Part shown: positions 33,498-42,883 of the stretch, piece by piece
Layout of the letters: the number at the start of each line of letters is the position of its first letter
Numbering within the stretch: position 1 is the stretch's first letter
Origin: JAPLST01 sp964397565
GTDB taxonomy: Bacteria > Auribacterota > UBA3054 > JAPLST01
Assembly (NCBI GenBank): GCA_964397565.1
Contig: CAYNJC010000032.1
Coordinates: 1 to 49,236, forward strand
Length of the DNA: 49,236 nt
Reading direction: 5' to 3'
The notes under the pieces: model-generated
What the model was told of the DNA's origin: nothing
The model's input: the letters and a program-made list of their open reading frames with translations, nothing else
Database searches by the model: none
Program-made: the position numbers and the translations under genes

Positions 33498-34697
33498 TTA
33501 CAGACCGGTGGCCATGAGCGCACGCTGCAAGGGGACGCGCTCGCGCACGGGTGCGGTCGCGCCGGCGAGCAGGCCTTGCACGACAATGTCCACGCGGGTG
33601 TTCAAAAAGACGGTGGGACCCCGCACGGTTTCCACGTCGCGAATATTGCGCGCAATCTCATGCGGACTGTAGAGTTCCGCCACGCGGGCGATTTGGGCCT
33701 GATACCCGCGATGCAGCAAGGCGTCCGTCGCGCGGGTTGTTTGATAGACCCAGACATCGCGCCAGAGATCAAGAAGGGTTTCGAACAGCCCGGCTTTGAT
33801 GGTGCGTTCGCGCGCCGCTTGCGCGGCTTCGAGTTCGTCTTCGGCGGCGGACAGCACGTCGCGCCGGACACTGGCTTCGTAATCCTTGCAGCACTCGGCG
33901 TGTGCGGCCAGCGCTTCTTTCACGTGCGCCTCATAGTCGGCGCGCTCATCTTTCAGCGTGCCGGAAAAGCGCTTGCCGAAATCAACCGCCGGCAGCGCGG
34001 CGTCCTGGCGCGCGCTCAGCACGGCCAGCAAAGCCTCGACCACGGCGCGGTAGCTGGCGCAATCTTCGGCGAGCAGCGCGGCGCGACTCCAACGGCCGCG
34101 TGCAATGGCGCAAATCAGGTCGGTGTCCTGCGCGCACGCGGGCAGCAGGGCTTGCACCCGCGCGTGCACGCGGGCCGCGCTGAGCGGGCGCAGGCGGATC
34201 ATCTGGCAGCGCGACAGAATCGTGGGCAACAGGCGTTCCGGCCGGGTCGTGACCAGGATGAAATAGGTGTCTGCCGTGGGCTCTTCGAGGGTCTTGAGAA
34301 AGCGATTGGCGCTCTCCTTGCGCAGGGTCTCGGCTTGATATATGATGGCAACTTTGGCGCCGCCGCTCAGCGCAGTGGACTGCAGCGCTTGGATCAGTGC
34401 GAGCATGTCTTCGGTTTTGATTGCGCGCAGCAGGCCTTTGGGCCGGACGACATGCAGATCGGGATGCAGCGCGCGCGCGACCGTGTCGCAGGCGTGGCAG
34501 GCGCCGCACGGCGCAAACGGCCCCAGCGGTTGCTCACACAACAATGTCTGCGCAAGGCGCTGCGCAAGCTCATCCTCGCCGACATCGCCGGGGCTGGCAA
34601 AAACGACGGCATGCGGCAGGCGTTTGCGCGTCATGGCGCGTTGCAGGCAGGCGACGGCATGCGGCTGATCCTGGGCTATCTCGTCGAAGGGCCGCAT
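33498..34697 (-). CDS. holB: DNA polymerase III subunit delta prime
   Basis: 399 residues, somewhat longer than typical. CGACHACDTVARALHPDLH is the zinc-binding segment, KESANRFLKTLEEP and ILSRCQMIRLRPLS are clamp-loader sensor and SRC motifs. The start follows the tmk stop by 11 bp. A charged helical region near residues 250-300 is not usual for the family. The protein is a clamp-loader part of the replisome. Confidence 0.88.
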   Translation of the reverse strand: MRPFDEIAQDQPHAVACLQRAMTRKRLPHAVVFASPGDVGEDELAQRLAQTLLCEQPLGPFAPCGACHACDTVARALHPDLHVVRPKGLLRAIKTEDMLALIQALQSTALSGGAKVAIIYQAETLRKESANRFLKTLEEPTADTYFILVTTRPERLLPTILSRCQMIRLRPLSAARVHARVQALLPACAQDTDLICAIARGRWSRAALLAEDCASYRAVVEALLAVLSARQDAALPAVDFGKRFSGTLKDERADYEAHVKEALAAHAECCKDYEASVRRDVLSAAEDELEAAQAARERTIKAGLFETLLDLWRDVWVYQTTRATDALLHRGYQAQIARVAELYSPHEIARNIRDVETVRGPTVFLNTRVDIVVQGLLAGATAPVRERVPLQRALMATGL

Positions 34698-34708
34698 GGG
34701 TGGGCGCG

Positions 34709-35380
34709 TCAGAGGCCGAGGCGTGGGGTGACGCAGGCGCGGATGGCGCTTGCGACGGTGGCGATCGGGCGTGCCCCGTCAATGACCACACAGCGCCCGG
34801 GTTCGCGGCGCGCGATGGTCAGATAGCCGTCCCGCACGCGTTGATGAAAGGCCAGGCCGGCGGCTTCGATGCGATCCATTTCGCCGGACGGAGTTTCCTT
34901 GGCGACGGCCCGGGCGCGGCGCAGGCCCTCGGCAGAATCGATGTCGAGGATCAGCGTCAAATCGGGCATCAGCCCGCCCGTTGCCAGAAAATTCACCTGG
35001 GTGACCAAGGTGAGTGGCAGGCCGCGACCAAAGCCCTGGTACGCCTCAGTGGCGTCGGCATAGCGCGAGGCCACGACGATTTCTTCGCGCTGCATGGCGG
35101 GCAGAATGCGCTCGCGCACATGCTGCGCCCGGCTGGCCGCGAAAAGGAACAACTCGGTTTCGTCCGCCAGCGCGGCATGGCGCACGGGATCCAGCAAAAT
35201 TGCGCGAATGGCTTCGCCGACCGGCGTGCCGCCCGGCTCACGCGTCACCAGCACCGGTTGGGTGCGCTCGCGCAGCCAGGCGACCAGCAAGTCAATCTGC
35301 GTGCTCTTGCCGGAACCGTCGGGACCTTCAATGGTGATGAAGATGCCCTTGCCGGCCGGTTTGTGCAGGAGGGGCGTCAT
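34709..35380 (-). CDS. tmk: thymidylate kinase
   Basis: 223 residues from ATG at 35380, 10 bp after the cysS stop; a longer in-frame extension inside cysS is not needed. Walker A is FITIEGPDGSGKSTQIDLL. The DR-type motif is VTREPGGTPVGEAIR, and the lid region has ASRYADATEAYQGFGRGLP. It phosphorylates dTMP to dTDP. The neighbour holB is the usual partner gene. Confidence 0.94.
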   Translation of the reverse strand: MTPLLHKPAGKGIFITIEGPDGSGKSTQIDLLVAWLRERTQPVLVTREPGGTPVGEAIRAILLDPVRHAALADETELFLFAASRAQHVRERILPAMQREEIVVASRYADATEAYQGFGRGLPLTLVTQVNFLATGGLMPDLTLILDIDSAEGLRRARAVAKETPSGEMDRIEAAGLAFHQRVRDGYLTIARREPGRCVVIDGARPIATVASAIRACVTPRLGL

Positions 35381-35390
35381 GGGCGGCGGG

Positions 35391-36806
35391 TCATGCTGAG
35401 GGCGTGAGCGGTATAAGCCGCGGACCGGCGGCGGTGTCTTCGACGACGAAGCCATGCTGTGCCAGCGCCTGGCGAATTTCATCCGCGCGCGCCCAGTTTT
35501 TCGTGGCACGCGCATGCTGGCGCTCTTGCAGCAATGCTTGCATTTCGTCGGGCACCTGCGCTGCATCCGGCGCCATCGCCAAGACGGCGTCGCAGGTGTT
35601 GAACCAGTGCGCCAGTGCCCGTGCGTCCGCAGGCGTCAGACTGCCGTCAGCGTGCCACTTGTTGGCCAGATGCACCAGCGCGAACATGGCGGCCAAGGCC
35701 GGACTGACATTCAGATCGTCATCCAAGGCGCAAACCCAGGCGTTCTCGGCGGCAACAATGGCGTCCGCGACGTCCGCGCGCGCTACCGCGGCACCGGTCG
35801 GCGCGGGATAACTTGCCAGCGCGGCGCGGGTGGCATCCAGCCGCTGCAAGGCGCTGCGCGCGGCGTGCAATCCCGCGAAGGTAAAATTCAAGGGTTGGCG
35901 ATAGTGCGCCGACAGCAGGACATAGCGCACCTCGCGCCCACTCCAGCCCTTGGCCAGAATGTCGCGCAAGGTGTAGAAGTTGCCGAGCGATTTCGACATT
36001 TTCTTGCCGTCCACCAGGAGATGCGCATTGTGCAGCCAGCAGCGCGCGAAGGGCTGGCCGGTCAGCGCCTCACTCTGGGCGATTTCGTTTTCGTGGTGCG
36101 GGAAGACCAAATCTTCACCGCCCATGTGCAGGTCAATCGTGTCACCCAAATACTGGCGCGCCATGACCGAGCACTCGATATGCCAGCCGGGCCGCCCGTC
36201 ACCCCACGGACTCGGCCAGTGCACGTCGCCGTCCGCAGGCGTCCAGGCCTTCCACAAGGCAAAGTCGCTGACGTGCTCTTTGTCATATTCGTCGTTGTCC
36301 ACGCGCGCGCCGTGACGCAACTCGCGCGTGTCGAGATGCGACAAGCGGCCATACGTGCTGAAACGCGCAATGGAAAAATAGATACTGCCGTCGCCGGCTT
36401 GGTAGGCAAAGCCCTTGTCGAGCAGAATGCGCACGGCATCAATCATCTGTGGAATGTGCTCGGTCGCGCGCGGCATGACCTCCGGTGGTGCCAGCCGCAG
36501 CGTGCGGCAATCGTCGAGGAAGGCATCAGTAAAGCGGTCGGTAAACACGCGCAAGGCGGTGCCGGCGGCCTGCGCGCCGCGGATGGTCTTGTCATCCACG
36601 TCGGTGATGTTCATCACATGCGTGACGGCGAAACTGCGCGCACGCAGCCAGCGTTTGACGAGGTCAAAAGTAACGAAGGCGCGAAAGTTGCCAATATGGG
36701 CGTAATTATTGACCGTTGGGCCGCAGGTGTACATCGTCACGCGGCCGGGTGTCAACGGCGCGAACGCTTGCGCCTGGCGCAGCAAGGTGTTGGTCAGGTT
36801 CAGCAT
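35391..36806 (-). CDS. cysS: cysteinyl-tRNA synthetase
   Basis: 471 residues from ATG at 36806, where the family N-terminus begins (MLNLTNTLLRQAQAF). Class I signatures: TMYTCGPTVNNYAHIGNFRA, GWHIECSVMA with the zinc ligand, HHENEIAQSEA and KKMSKSLGNF. It charges tRNA-Cys. It leads the operon cysS, tmk, holB, ricT, ribF, trpD, trpC. The gap upstream holds repeats and no clear promoter. Confidence 0.95.
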   Translation of the reverse strand: MLNLTNTLLRQAQAFAPLTPGRVTMYTCGPTVNNYAHIGNFRAFVTFDLVKRWLRARSFAVTHVMNITDVDDKTIRGAQAAGTALRVFTDRFTDAFLDDCRTLRLAPPEVMPRATEHIPQMIDAVRILLDKGFAYQAGDGSIYFSIARFSTYGRLSHLDTRELRHGARVDNDEYDKEHVSDFALWKAWTPADGDVHWPSPWGDGRPGWHIECSVMARQYLGDTIDLHMGGEDLVFPHHENEIAQSEALTGQPFARCWLHNAHLLVDGKKMSKSLGNFYTLRDILAKGWSGREVRYVLLSAHYRQPLNFTFAGLHAARSALQRLDATRAALASYPAPTGAAVARADVADAIVAAENAWVCALDDDLNVSPALAAMFALVHLANKWHADGSLTPADARALAHWFNTCDAVLAMAPDAAQVPDEMQALLQERQHARATKNWARADEIRQALAQHGFVVEDTAAGPRLIPLTPSA

Positions 36807-36834
36807 CGGTCTAGCGTGTTCATATCTCCAGAAA

Positions 36835-36950
36835 CAGCTTCGCGGCACGGAGGCCGCTCCCACTCTGCAGGCGCAGGCGCTGCCAGAATGTGGGAGCCGG
36901 TTCCATCCGGCGATTGCTGCGGCAGGTTCGCGGCACGGAGGCTGAGCAAC
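36835..36950. repeat. dispersed repeats upstream of cysS
   Basis: CGCGGCACGGAGGCCGCTCC occurs at 36841-36860 and a partial copy at 36929-36943. Between them GTGGGAGCCGGTTCC to GATTGCTGCGGCAG (36890-36925) matches 89-125. Copies elsewhere are at 16208-16232. The function is unknown. Confidence 0.55.
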
Positions 36951-36956
36951 GCGCGC

Positions 36957-37439
36957 TCAATTGGGGACGTCAAACTGCGTGCCACAGACGGGGCAGCGGA
37001 CACGATCGCCGACATTGAACCCGGTGATATCAACGCTGGTATTGCACGCCGGACAGGGATAAATGACTTGCTTCTGCACCGGCTGCGCGCGCACAATGCC
37101 TTGCTGTCCCGCCGACACGCCGGGTGGCGGCGGATAGGCGGTGGCAGGCGCTTGGGCCGCGGCGGCTTGGGCCGCCTCGGCTTTCTTTTCCGCGTCGTTC
37201 GCCTTGCCAATCGCATAGCCCATGGCCATGCCGATCGGCGCGCCAATGCCGGCCCCAATTGCCGTGCCAACGCCGGCGTTGCCGGTTGCACTACCGATGA
37301 TCGCGCCGGTGCCTGCGCCCAAGCCGGCGCCGGCGACCGTGCCCATCGTCGTGCCTTCCTCCGTCGCTGTGCAGCCCAGCAGGGCAATGCTCAACAGCAC
37401 GCTCAGCGCGCGATAGCCAGTGCTTCTCATCCAGTTCAT
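36957..37439 (-). CDS. glycine-zipper lipoprotein with C-terminal zinc ribbon
   Basis: 160 residues from ATG at 37439, preceded by AGGAG six bases upstream; this decides it over the ATG six codons earlier. The lipobox is SIALLGC. Then come repeated GxxxG units (GTVAGAGLGAGTGAIIGSA and AIGAGIGAPIGMAMGYAIG), a helical Ala-rich stretch, a Pro-rich linker and the two CxxC pairs CPACN and CPVCG. Glycine zippers insert in or stiffen membranes, as in the Gly-zipper 2TM family. A zinc ribbon at the end of a lipoprotein is unusual. Confidence 0.65.
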   Translation of the reverse strand: MNWMRSTGYRALSVLLSIALLGCTATEEGTTMGTVAGAGLGAGTGAIIGSATGNAGVGTAIGAGIGAPIGMAMGYAIGKANDAEKKAEAAQAAAAQAPATAYPPPPGVSAGQQGIVRAQPVQKQVIYPCPACNTSVDITGFNVGDRVRCPVCGTQFDVPN

Positions 37440-37791
37440 ATGCTCTCCTGATTCCAATTAACAAATGTCTCATCTATATGACGCGCAGGACGGGCGTGTC
37501 ATTCAGTGAATCCGTGCATCATTAGACTGCTATAGTGTAGCAAAAAACACGCAGGGGCGCAATCGCGCAACGGCAAGTGCATTTGGGTCGCCCCGCACTT
37601 GTAGTCGCCCGCGGTGAGGGCGGCGGCTGCTGCCGCGGTCAACGCCCGCGGCTACATCAGACCTGGTCGCAAATGCCGGACCGCATACTGAATACCCAGA
37701 TCTCTTGCTGATGCCCTGGTGTCACCGGATTCCTGCCCCTGCATCCTTCAACATTCCTTGCTGCTCGGAGTCCCGTCAAAGGCGGGATTCA
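37440..37791. other. intergenic region with promoter-like element and repeats
   Basis: Minus-strand TGCTACACT (37529-37537), preceded by TTTTTT, resembles the extended -10 of purM and may serve the lipoprotein. Positions 37599-37656 repeat the core of the MITE-like element. The remainder holds the palindrome at 37765-37795. No gene is seen. Confidence 0.4.
37599..37656. repeat. GC palindromic repeat, second copy of the element core at 25923
   Basis: TTGTAGTCGCCCGCGGTGAG to CAACGCCCGCGGCTACA matches 25923-25980 with few changes by eye. The ends TGTAG and CTACA are inverted. Short outer arms GCATTTG and CAAATGC lie at about 37579 and 37670. Confidence 0.6.
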
Positions 37792-37795
37792 TCAT
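37765..37795 (-). repeat. palindromic repeat at the end of the RND gene
   Basis: On the minus strand it reads AATGATGAATCCCGCC, then TTTGACGGGACTCCGAG, matching 14895-14929. It overlaps the last bases of the RND gene and could form a hairpin after it. Confidence 0.5.
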
Positions 37796-40700
37796 TGGCT
37801 AGTCGCCCCGGGCAGCTCGCCCGGCCCATTGAAGTAATGCATGACGTCATCCAGCATGCCGTACAGACAGGGCAGCAAGACCAGCGTGACCACCACACCA
37901 AAGGTCAAGCCGCACACAATTGCCAACGCCATCGGCGCAATGAACTGCTCTTGGCCGCTGCGCACAAACGCGATGGTGGACATACCCGCGACGGTCGTGG
38001 CTTCGGCCAGAAAAATCGGACGCAGGCGTGTCGCGCCACTGCGCAGCAACGACGACCAGCGCATGTAGCGAGTGACATGCTGGTGCGTGCTGGCGGGCAC
38101 CTCCAGGCCGATGCCGTGGCGGCGTTGCCAGTCGCGTCGGTAATCATTGATGAACGACAGCAGCACAATGCCGTCGTTGACAATGATGCCGGCCAGGCCG
38201 ATCGTGCCCATCAACGCCATGAAGCCGAGTGGCAATTGAAACACCATGAAGCCGTAGGTCACACCGACCAGCCCCATCGGAATGACGCCCATAATCAACA
38301 TCGGCTGGAAAAACGAATTGAGAATGCCGGCCAGAATGGCGTAAATCAGCACCAGCGCGATGATGCCGGCGATTGCCATGGATTTCATCGACTTGTTGGT
38401 GTCCTCCTCTTCGCCGGTGTACGTGACGCTGTAGCCGGGGTAGCGGGTCTCGAGCGTACGGAAGGCTTGCTGCACTTTGACATTCGCCTCGCGCGAGTTG
38501 ATCCGCTGGTCGTCCACGTCGGCCGTGACGGTGATGACGCGCTTGCGATTCTGGCGGTTGACGCTGGCGAAGCCGGGCGCGTGGGTAATGGTGGCAAGCG
38601 CGCTCAGCGGCACCCGCGCGCCCGCCCGATTGACAATCCGCAATGCGCGCACATCCTCGAGATTGTGGCGAAAATCATCGGCGTATTTGACGCGCACCGT
38701 CACTTCATCATTGCCCCAGCGGAAGACCGAGACTTCCGCGCCTTGAAACGCGTTCATCACCGCCATGCCGACCGTCTCGGCATCACAGCCGGCCAAGGCG
38801 GCGCGACCCTCGTCCACCGCAATGTGAATTTCCTTCTTGCCTTGTTCGAAATCGTCGACAATGTCCACGATGCCGGGCAGTGTCGCCAGGTAGGCCTTGT
38901 AGTCATCGGCAATCCGGCGCAAGACCGTAAAATCATCGCCGTGGACATTGATTGTCACGGCTTTGCCGACCGGCGGCCCGCCCTCTTCCTTCGAGACGCG
39001 CGCGGTCATGAACGCGTTGTGGCGCCGCACAATGGCGCGCAGGTCTGCCAGGATCACGTCCGGCGGGCGGCAGCGCTTGTTTTCCTCGTCAATGTCCACC
39101 GTGACCATCGCCTGGTTGTTGCCGAGCTTCATCATGAATTCATTGCCGCTGACCAGGCGCGAGCCGATGCTGGTAATGACGGCCGCAAGATCGTTGGAGG
39201 GCAGTTCCGCCAGGATCTCGCGCTCGACGGCCAGGACCGCAGTACTGGTGTCCTCGAGCCGGTAGTGCAGCGGCGTTTCCAGTTCAATGAAGAAGCGATC
39301 CACATAATCGCCGCCGAAAAACTTGAAGCGCAGCAAGCCCGTCACCGGCAGCGCCACGGCTGAAATGAACACCAGCAGGGCCGCAACCATCACCAGCCAG
39401 CGCCAGCGCAGCAGGCGACCCAGCACATACAAGTAGAGTTCCGTCAAGCGACTGAAGCCGTGATCCGTGGTCATGCGCGCGCGCGCCAGCAGATTGCCAA
39501 CGCCGATGCTGATCCGTTCCCACAGCGAATGATGCACGCCGGACGTCAGCAACCGCATTTTGTGTTCCTCGGGATGGACGAAGTCGGCAATGTGCGACGG
39601 CAATACGAAGAGCGCCTCGAACAACGAGACCAGCAGGGCTATTGCCACCACTTGCGGCACGACCCGGATGAATTTGCCGATGATGCCCTGCGTCAGCAAC
39701 AGCGGCACAAAGGCCACAATCGTGGTCAAGACCGTGCCGACAATCGGCCAGGCGACTTCGCTCGCGCCACGAATCGTGGCTTGCTGCAGCGGCAGGCCCA
39801 TTTCCATATAGCGGTACACGTTTTCGCACACCACAACCGCATCGTCCACCAGCATGCCCAACACCAGGATCAGGGCGAAGAGCGAGATCATGTTCAAGCT
39901 CTGGCCGGTCATGTACAAATAGGTGAACGCGCCAAAAAACGACGAGATCAAGCCCAGCAAGACCAGCAGTGCCACCCGCCAGTTCATGAAGAGCAACAGC
40001 ATGACACTGACGATCAGCAGACTCTGGATGCCGTTGGTGATCATCGTCTGCAGGCGCTTGCGCACATACTTTGAGGAATCGCTGAAATAGAGCAGATCCA
40101 CGCCGCTGGGCAGACGCAGGCGCGCGCGCTCAACCACCATGCGGATGCGATCGGCGATCTTGATCGTGTCGCCCGTTTCCTGTTTGTTGACTGTGAACGT
40201 GATCGCCGGTTTGCCGTCGACGCGGCCCAAGGTGCTGTCTTCCTCGAAGGTGTTGTGAATCGTGGCGACATCGCGCACGCGCACGGTTTGCCCGCCGCTG
40301 CGCTTGACGACCACGTCCGCCAGGGTGCGCCAGGTGCCTTCGCGCACCTGCGCCAGCGTGCGCAGCGTGAATTCGCCGGCCGTGGTGGTCTTCAGCACGC
40401 CACCGGGCACGTCCAGATTACGCGCGCGCAGCGCTTCACCAATCTGCGCCAGCGACAAGCCGTATGCCTGCGCGCGGTACGGGTCAACTTCAACCCACAG
40501 CTCGCGGTCGCTCAAACCGGCCACCACCACGCTGGCGACACTCGGGATCGTCATCAGCTCGTTCTCGATATCGTCCGCCAGACGCTTCATCGCAATCCGG
40601 TCGGCGCGCGGACTGTAGGTCATCCCCACCACCAGCACCGGGAAGGGAAAGTCGACTTCCTCAATCACCGGATTCTCGGCGCTCTGCGGCAGGTCGCGCT

Positions 40701-41052
40701 TGGCTTGATCAACTTTTTGCCGGACATCGTTGAGGACCGCCTGCACATCCGTCTCTTCCTCGCGCAGCTCCATGAAGATGCGTGCCAGGTTCGGGCTCGA
40801 CACCGAGGTGATGCGGTAGATTTCCTCGATGTTGCGCAGTTGGTCTTCGAGCGGCACGGTTATCAGCCGCTCGACATCCTCCGGCGCGTTGAGCGTCACG
40901 TCCAACGTGGTAACGCTGATGAAATTTGCGCTGATCGAAGGGAAAATCTCGCGGCGCAGGTTGAAAAACGAGAACACGCCGGCAACCAGCAGGGTGATCA
41001 CCAGCATGTTGATCAGCACGCGTTGGCGAATGGAAAATGCGGCGGGGTTCAT
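37792..41052 (-). CDS. RND efflux pump inner-membrane transporter
   Basis: 1086 residues with the RND layout of two halves, each with one plus five membrane segments around large periplasmic loops. GMLVDDAVVVCENVYRYMEM carries the paired aspartates of the proton relay, and GLAGIIVNDGIVLLSFIND is the second-half equivalent. It resembles AcrB/HAE1-like pumps, with several loop differences. The adaptor gene lies 24 bp upstream. No TolC-like outer-membrane gene is nearby. Substrate unknown: drugs, bile-like compounds or lipids. Confidence 0.9.
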   Translation of the reverse strand: MNPAAFSIRQRVLINMLVITLLVAGVFSFFNLRREIFPSISANFISVTTLDVTLNAPEDVERLITVPLEDQLRNIEEIYRITSVSSPNLARIFMELREEETDVQAVLNDVRQKVDQAKRDLPQSAENPVIEEVDFPFPVLVVGMTYSPRADRIAMKRLADDIENELMTIPSVASVVVAGLSDRELWVEVDPYRAQAYGLSLAQIGEALRARNLDVPGGVLKTTTAGEFTLRTLAQVREGTWRTLADVVVKRSGGQTVRVRDVATIHNTFEEDSTLGRVDGKPAITFTVNKQETGDTIKIADRIRMVVERARLRLPSGVDLLYFSDSSKYVRKRLQTMITNGIQSLLIVSVMLLLFMNWRVALLVLLGLISSFFGAFTYLYMTGQSLNMISLFALILVLGMLVDDAVVVCENVYRYMEMGLPLQQATIRGASEVAWPIVGTVLTTIVAFVPLLLTQGIIGKFIRVVPQVVAIALLVSLFEALFVLPSHIADFVHPEEHKMRLLTSGVHHSLWERISIGVGNLLARARMTTDHGFSRLTELYLYVLGRLLRWRWLVMVAALLVFISAVALPVTGLLRFKFFGGDYVDRFFIELETPLHYRLEDTSTAVLAVEREILAELPSNDLAAVITSIGSRLVSGNEFMMKLGNNQAMVTVDIDEENKRCRPPDVILADLRAIVRRHNAFMTARVSKEEGGPPVGKAVTINVHGDDFTVLRRIADDYKAYLATLPGIVDIVDDFEQGKKEIHIAVDEGRAALAGCDAETVGMAVMNAFQGAEVSVFRWGNDEVTVRVKYADDFRHNLEDVRALRIVNRAGARVPLSALATITHAPGFASVNRQNRKRVITVTADVDDQRINSREANVKVQQAFRTLETRYPGYSVTYTGEEEDTNKSMKSMAIAGIIALVLIYAILAGILNSFFQPMLIMGVIPMGLVGVTYGFMVFQLPLGFMALMGTIGLAGIIVNDGIVLLSFINDYRRDWQRRHGIGLEVPASTHQHVTRYMRWSSLLRSGATRLRPIFLAEATTVAGMSTIAFVRSGQEQFIAPMALAIVCGLTFGVVVTLVLLPCLYGMLDDVMHYFNGPGELPGATSQ

Positions 41053-41076
41053 GTGGCGCGCCAGGAGCGGTAAACC

Positions 41077-42162
41077 TTATTGCAGGAGCAGGGCATCACC
41101 CGCCGCAACGCCGCTGGTGACCCGCACCAGATCGTCGACTTCATCCGCCAGCGTCACGCGTGTCAGGCGATTGCTGGGCGGCAAATAGACCGTGACAAAA
41201 TCGCCGTTATCCAGCGGTCGCACGGCATACAAAGGAATGAACAACGCCGCCGTATACGTGCGAATCGGAATGTGTACGCGCGCGATCATGCCGGGCTTCA
41301 ACGTGCCGGCGCGGTTGTCATAAAACGCCTCGACGCGATACATCCGCGTCTCCGGCTCGATGTCGGTGCCCACCACCGCGACCAGCGCGGTACACGTGCC
41401 GTTCGCCAGCGAGTCGACCGTGAACAGGAGCGGGGCGTCCTCACGCACAAAAAGGATGTCGCGATCCTCCACATAAAACGTCAGCCGCAAGCGCCGGTCA
41501 TCCACCACGTTCAGCAGCGCCTGCGGTCCACCCATCGTGTTGACGCGATTGCCGCGCTCGACCGCGCGTGCGCTGACTTTCGCGTCGAACGGCGCGCGGA
41601 TCGTGCAATCCACCAGTTGCTCTTGCGCGCGCTCCAGCGCGGCCTGCGCCTGTTCCAGCAAGGCCTTGGCGACATGATACGCGAGGCGCGACTTGCGCAG
41701 CGCATCGTCACCAATCACGTTGGACGTGAATAAGCGCCGATTGTTGGACAAATCCAGCGTGGCATTAGTGTAGGCAATCTGTGTCTGCAGGAGTATGGCA
41801 CGCATCTCATCCACGGTGATGCGCTTGTAGCGCGGATCAATCTCAACCAGCACCTGGCCCTGGGTCACACTGTCACCGGTCTCGATGCACACCGCCGTGA
41901 TGTCGCCGTCCACGGCGGCGCTCAAGACGGCCGTCTTGTCCGCGCGCAGCTCGGCCGGATACGCGCGCAGTCGTACCAGATTCGTCGGCGCAACCACGAA
42001 CAAGGGTGGGACCGGCGGCGGCGGCGCCAGTTCCGGTGGCGCCATTTTTTGGCGTACAAAGGTGACGACCGCGATGCCAAAGGCCACACTGAAGATCAAC
42101 AGCAGCACGAGCAGGGCGCAACCAACCGCGCGGCGCTTGTAATTGATGGCTAACGGGGTCAT
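41077..42162 (-). CDS. RND pump periplasmic adaptor (HlyD family)
   Basis: 361 residues. One N-terminal membrane segment (ALLVLLLIFSVAFGIAVVTF) is followed by a lipoyl half-motif (ETGDSVTQGQVLVEIDPRY), a long helical hairpin (MRAILLQTQIAY to RAQEQLVDC), a second half IRAPFDAKVS and a beta-barrel region. It joins the RND transporter to an outer-membrane channel. The gene starts 19 bp after the TetR stop. Confidence 0.88.
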   Translation of the reverse strand: MTPLAINYKRRAVGCALLVLLLIFSVAFGIAVVTFVRQKMAPPELAPPPPVPPLFVVAPTNLVRLRAYPAELRADKTAVLSAAVDGDITAVCIETGDSVTQGQVLVEIDPRYKRITVDEMRAILLQTQIAYTNATLDLSNNRRLFTSNVIGDDALRKSRLAYHVAKALLEQAQAALERAQEQLVDCTIRAPFDAKVSARAVERGNRVNTMGGPQALLNVVDDRRLRLTFYVEDRDILFVREDAPLLFTVDSLANGTCTALVAVVGTDIEPETRMYRVEAFYDNRAGTLKPGMIARVHIPIRTYTAALFIPLYAVRPLDNGDFVTVYLPPSNRLTRVTLADEVDDLVRVTSGVAAGDALLLQ

Positions 42163-42181
42163 GCGTTGCTTGCGAGACAGG

Positions 42182-42820
42182 TCACGCGTTGAAGTAGGCG
42201 CACAGCATGGCGCTGCCCACGGCGCAGGCGCGTTCGGCGGTCACGTTTGAGGGGTACAAGATGCCAATGTGCGTGCAGAAGTCAAGCAAGCCAACCAGCA
42301 CATGGGCGGATGCCTCGCGATCCGCCTTGGCGCGCGCGCCGCCAAAGCGCGCAATCAGAGTGCGGCCCAACTGCAAACCACGCTCGTAAAAGATGCTGGC
42401 CAGTTGGCGCAACTTGGCGTCCTGCATGATGCGCTCGGTAAACACCATATGCAGGCCGGCATGTGCGGCGTGCGTGCGCAGTGAATCGCGCAGCAACGTC
42501 GCCAGCGTTTTGGCCATGTCGGCGCCGTGTGGCAGGTGCGCCAGAAATGTCTCCGCCGGCTGCAACAGCATCTCGACATGGTGGGTCAACAACTGCTTCA
42601 GCACATCGTCTTTGTCAACGAAATAGGCGTAGACCGTGCCGACCGAGACGCGCGCCTGACGCGCGATGCGGGCAATGGTCGTGTGCGCGTACCCGTGCGT
42701 GCTGAACGATGTTTCCGCGGCGGTCAGGATGCGCGCGACCTTGGCGCGCGCCCGCTGCTGCTGGGGTGTGCGCACGGTTGTGGCGCGCGCAGTGCGTGGG
42801 TGGGATCTGGTGCGGTTCAT
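42182..42820 (-). CDS. TetR-family repressor of the pump operon
   Basis: 212 residues from ATG at 42820; ATG at 42838 is possible but is only about 10 nt from the predicted transcript start. The helix-turn-helix is TTIARIARQARVSVGTVYAYFVDK. The C-terminal ligand domain is variable. As first gene of the operon it should repress itself and the pump and be released by a pump substrate. A palindrome over its promoter is the likely operator. Confidence 0.88.
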   Translation of the reverse strand: MNRTRSHPRTARATTVRTPQQQRARAKVARILTAAETSFSTHGYAHTTIARIARQARVSVGTVYAYFVDKDDVLKQLLTHHVEMLLQPAETFLAHLPHGADMAKTLATLLRDSLRTHAAHAGLHMVFTERIMQDAKLRQLASIFYERGLQLGRTLIARFGGARAKADREASAHVLVGLLDFCTHIGILYPSNVTAERACAVGSAMLCAYFNA

Positions 42821-42837
42821 GGTGTCAGCAGTGTCCA

Positions 42838-42883
42838 TAAATATGAATGTGAATACTATATCATATTTAGAATGGGCTGTCAA
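42838..42883 (-). promoter_or_regulatory. promoter and TetR operator of the pump operon
   Basis: Minus-strand TTGACA (42878-42883) and TATAGT (42855-42860) are 17 bp apart. The 9-bp arms TAAATATGA (42838-42846) and TCATATTTA (42861-42869) are perfectly inverted around 14 bp, giving a 32-bp site that covers the -10 and start point. That size fits TetR/QacR-type operators. Confidence 0.7.

Noticed and set aside
35454..37451. 665-codon plus-strand frame across cysS
   Set aside because: It is antisense to cysS and the glycine-zipper gene, both with diagnostic motifs.
37705..39363. 552-codon plus-strand frame across the RND gene
   Set aside because: It is antisense to RND signature sequence and rich in His, Gln, Asp and Ala as expected for a shadow frame.
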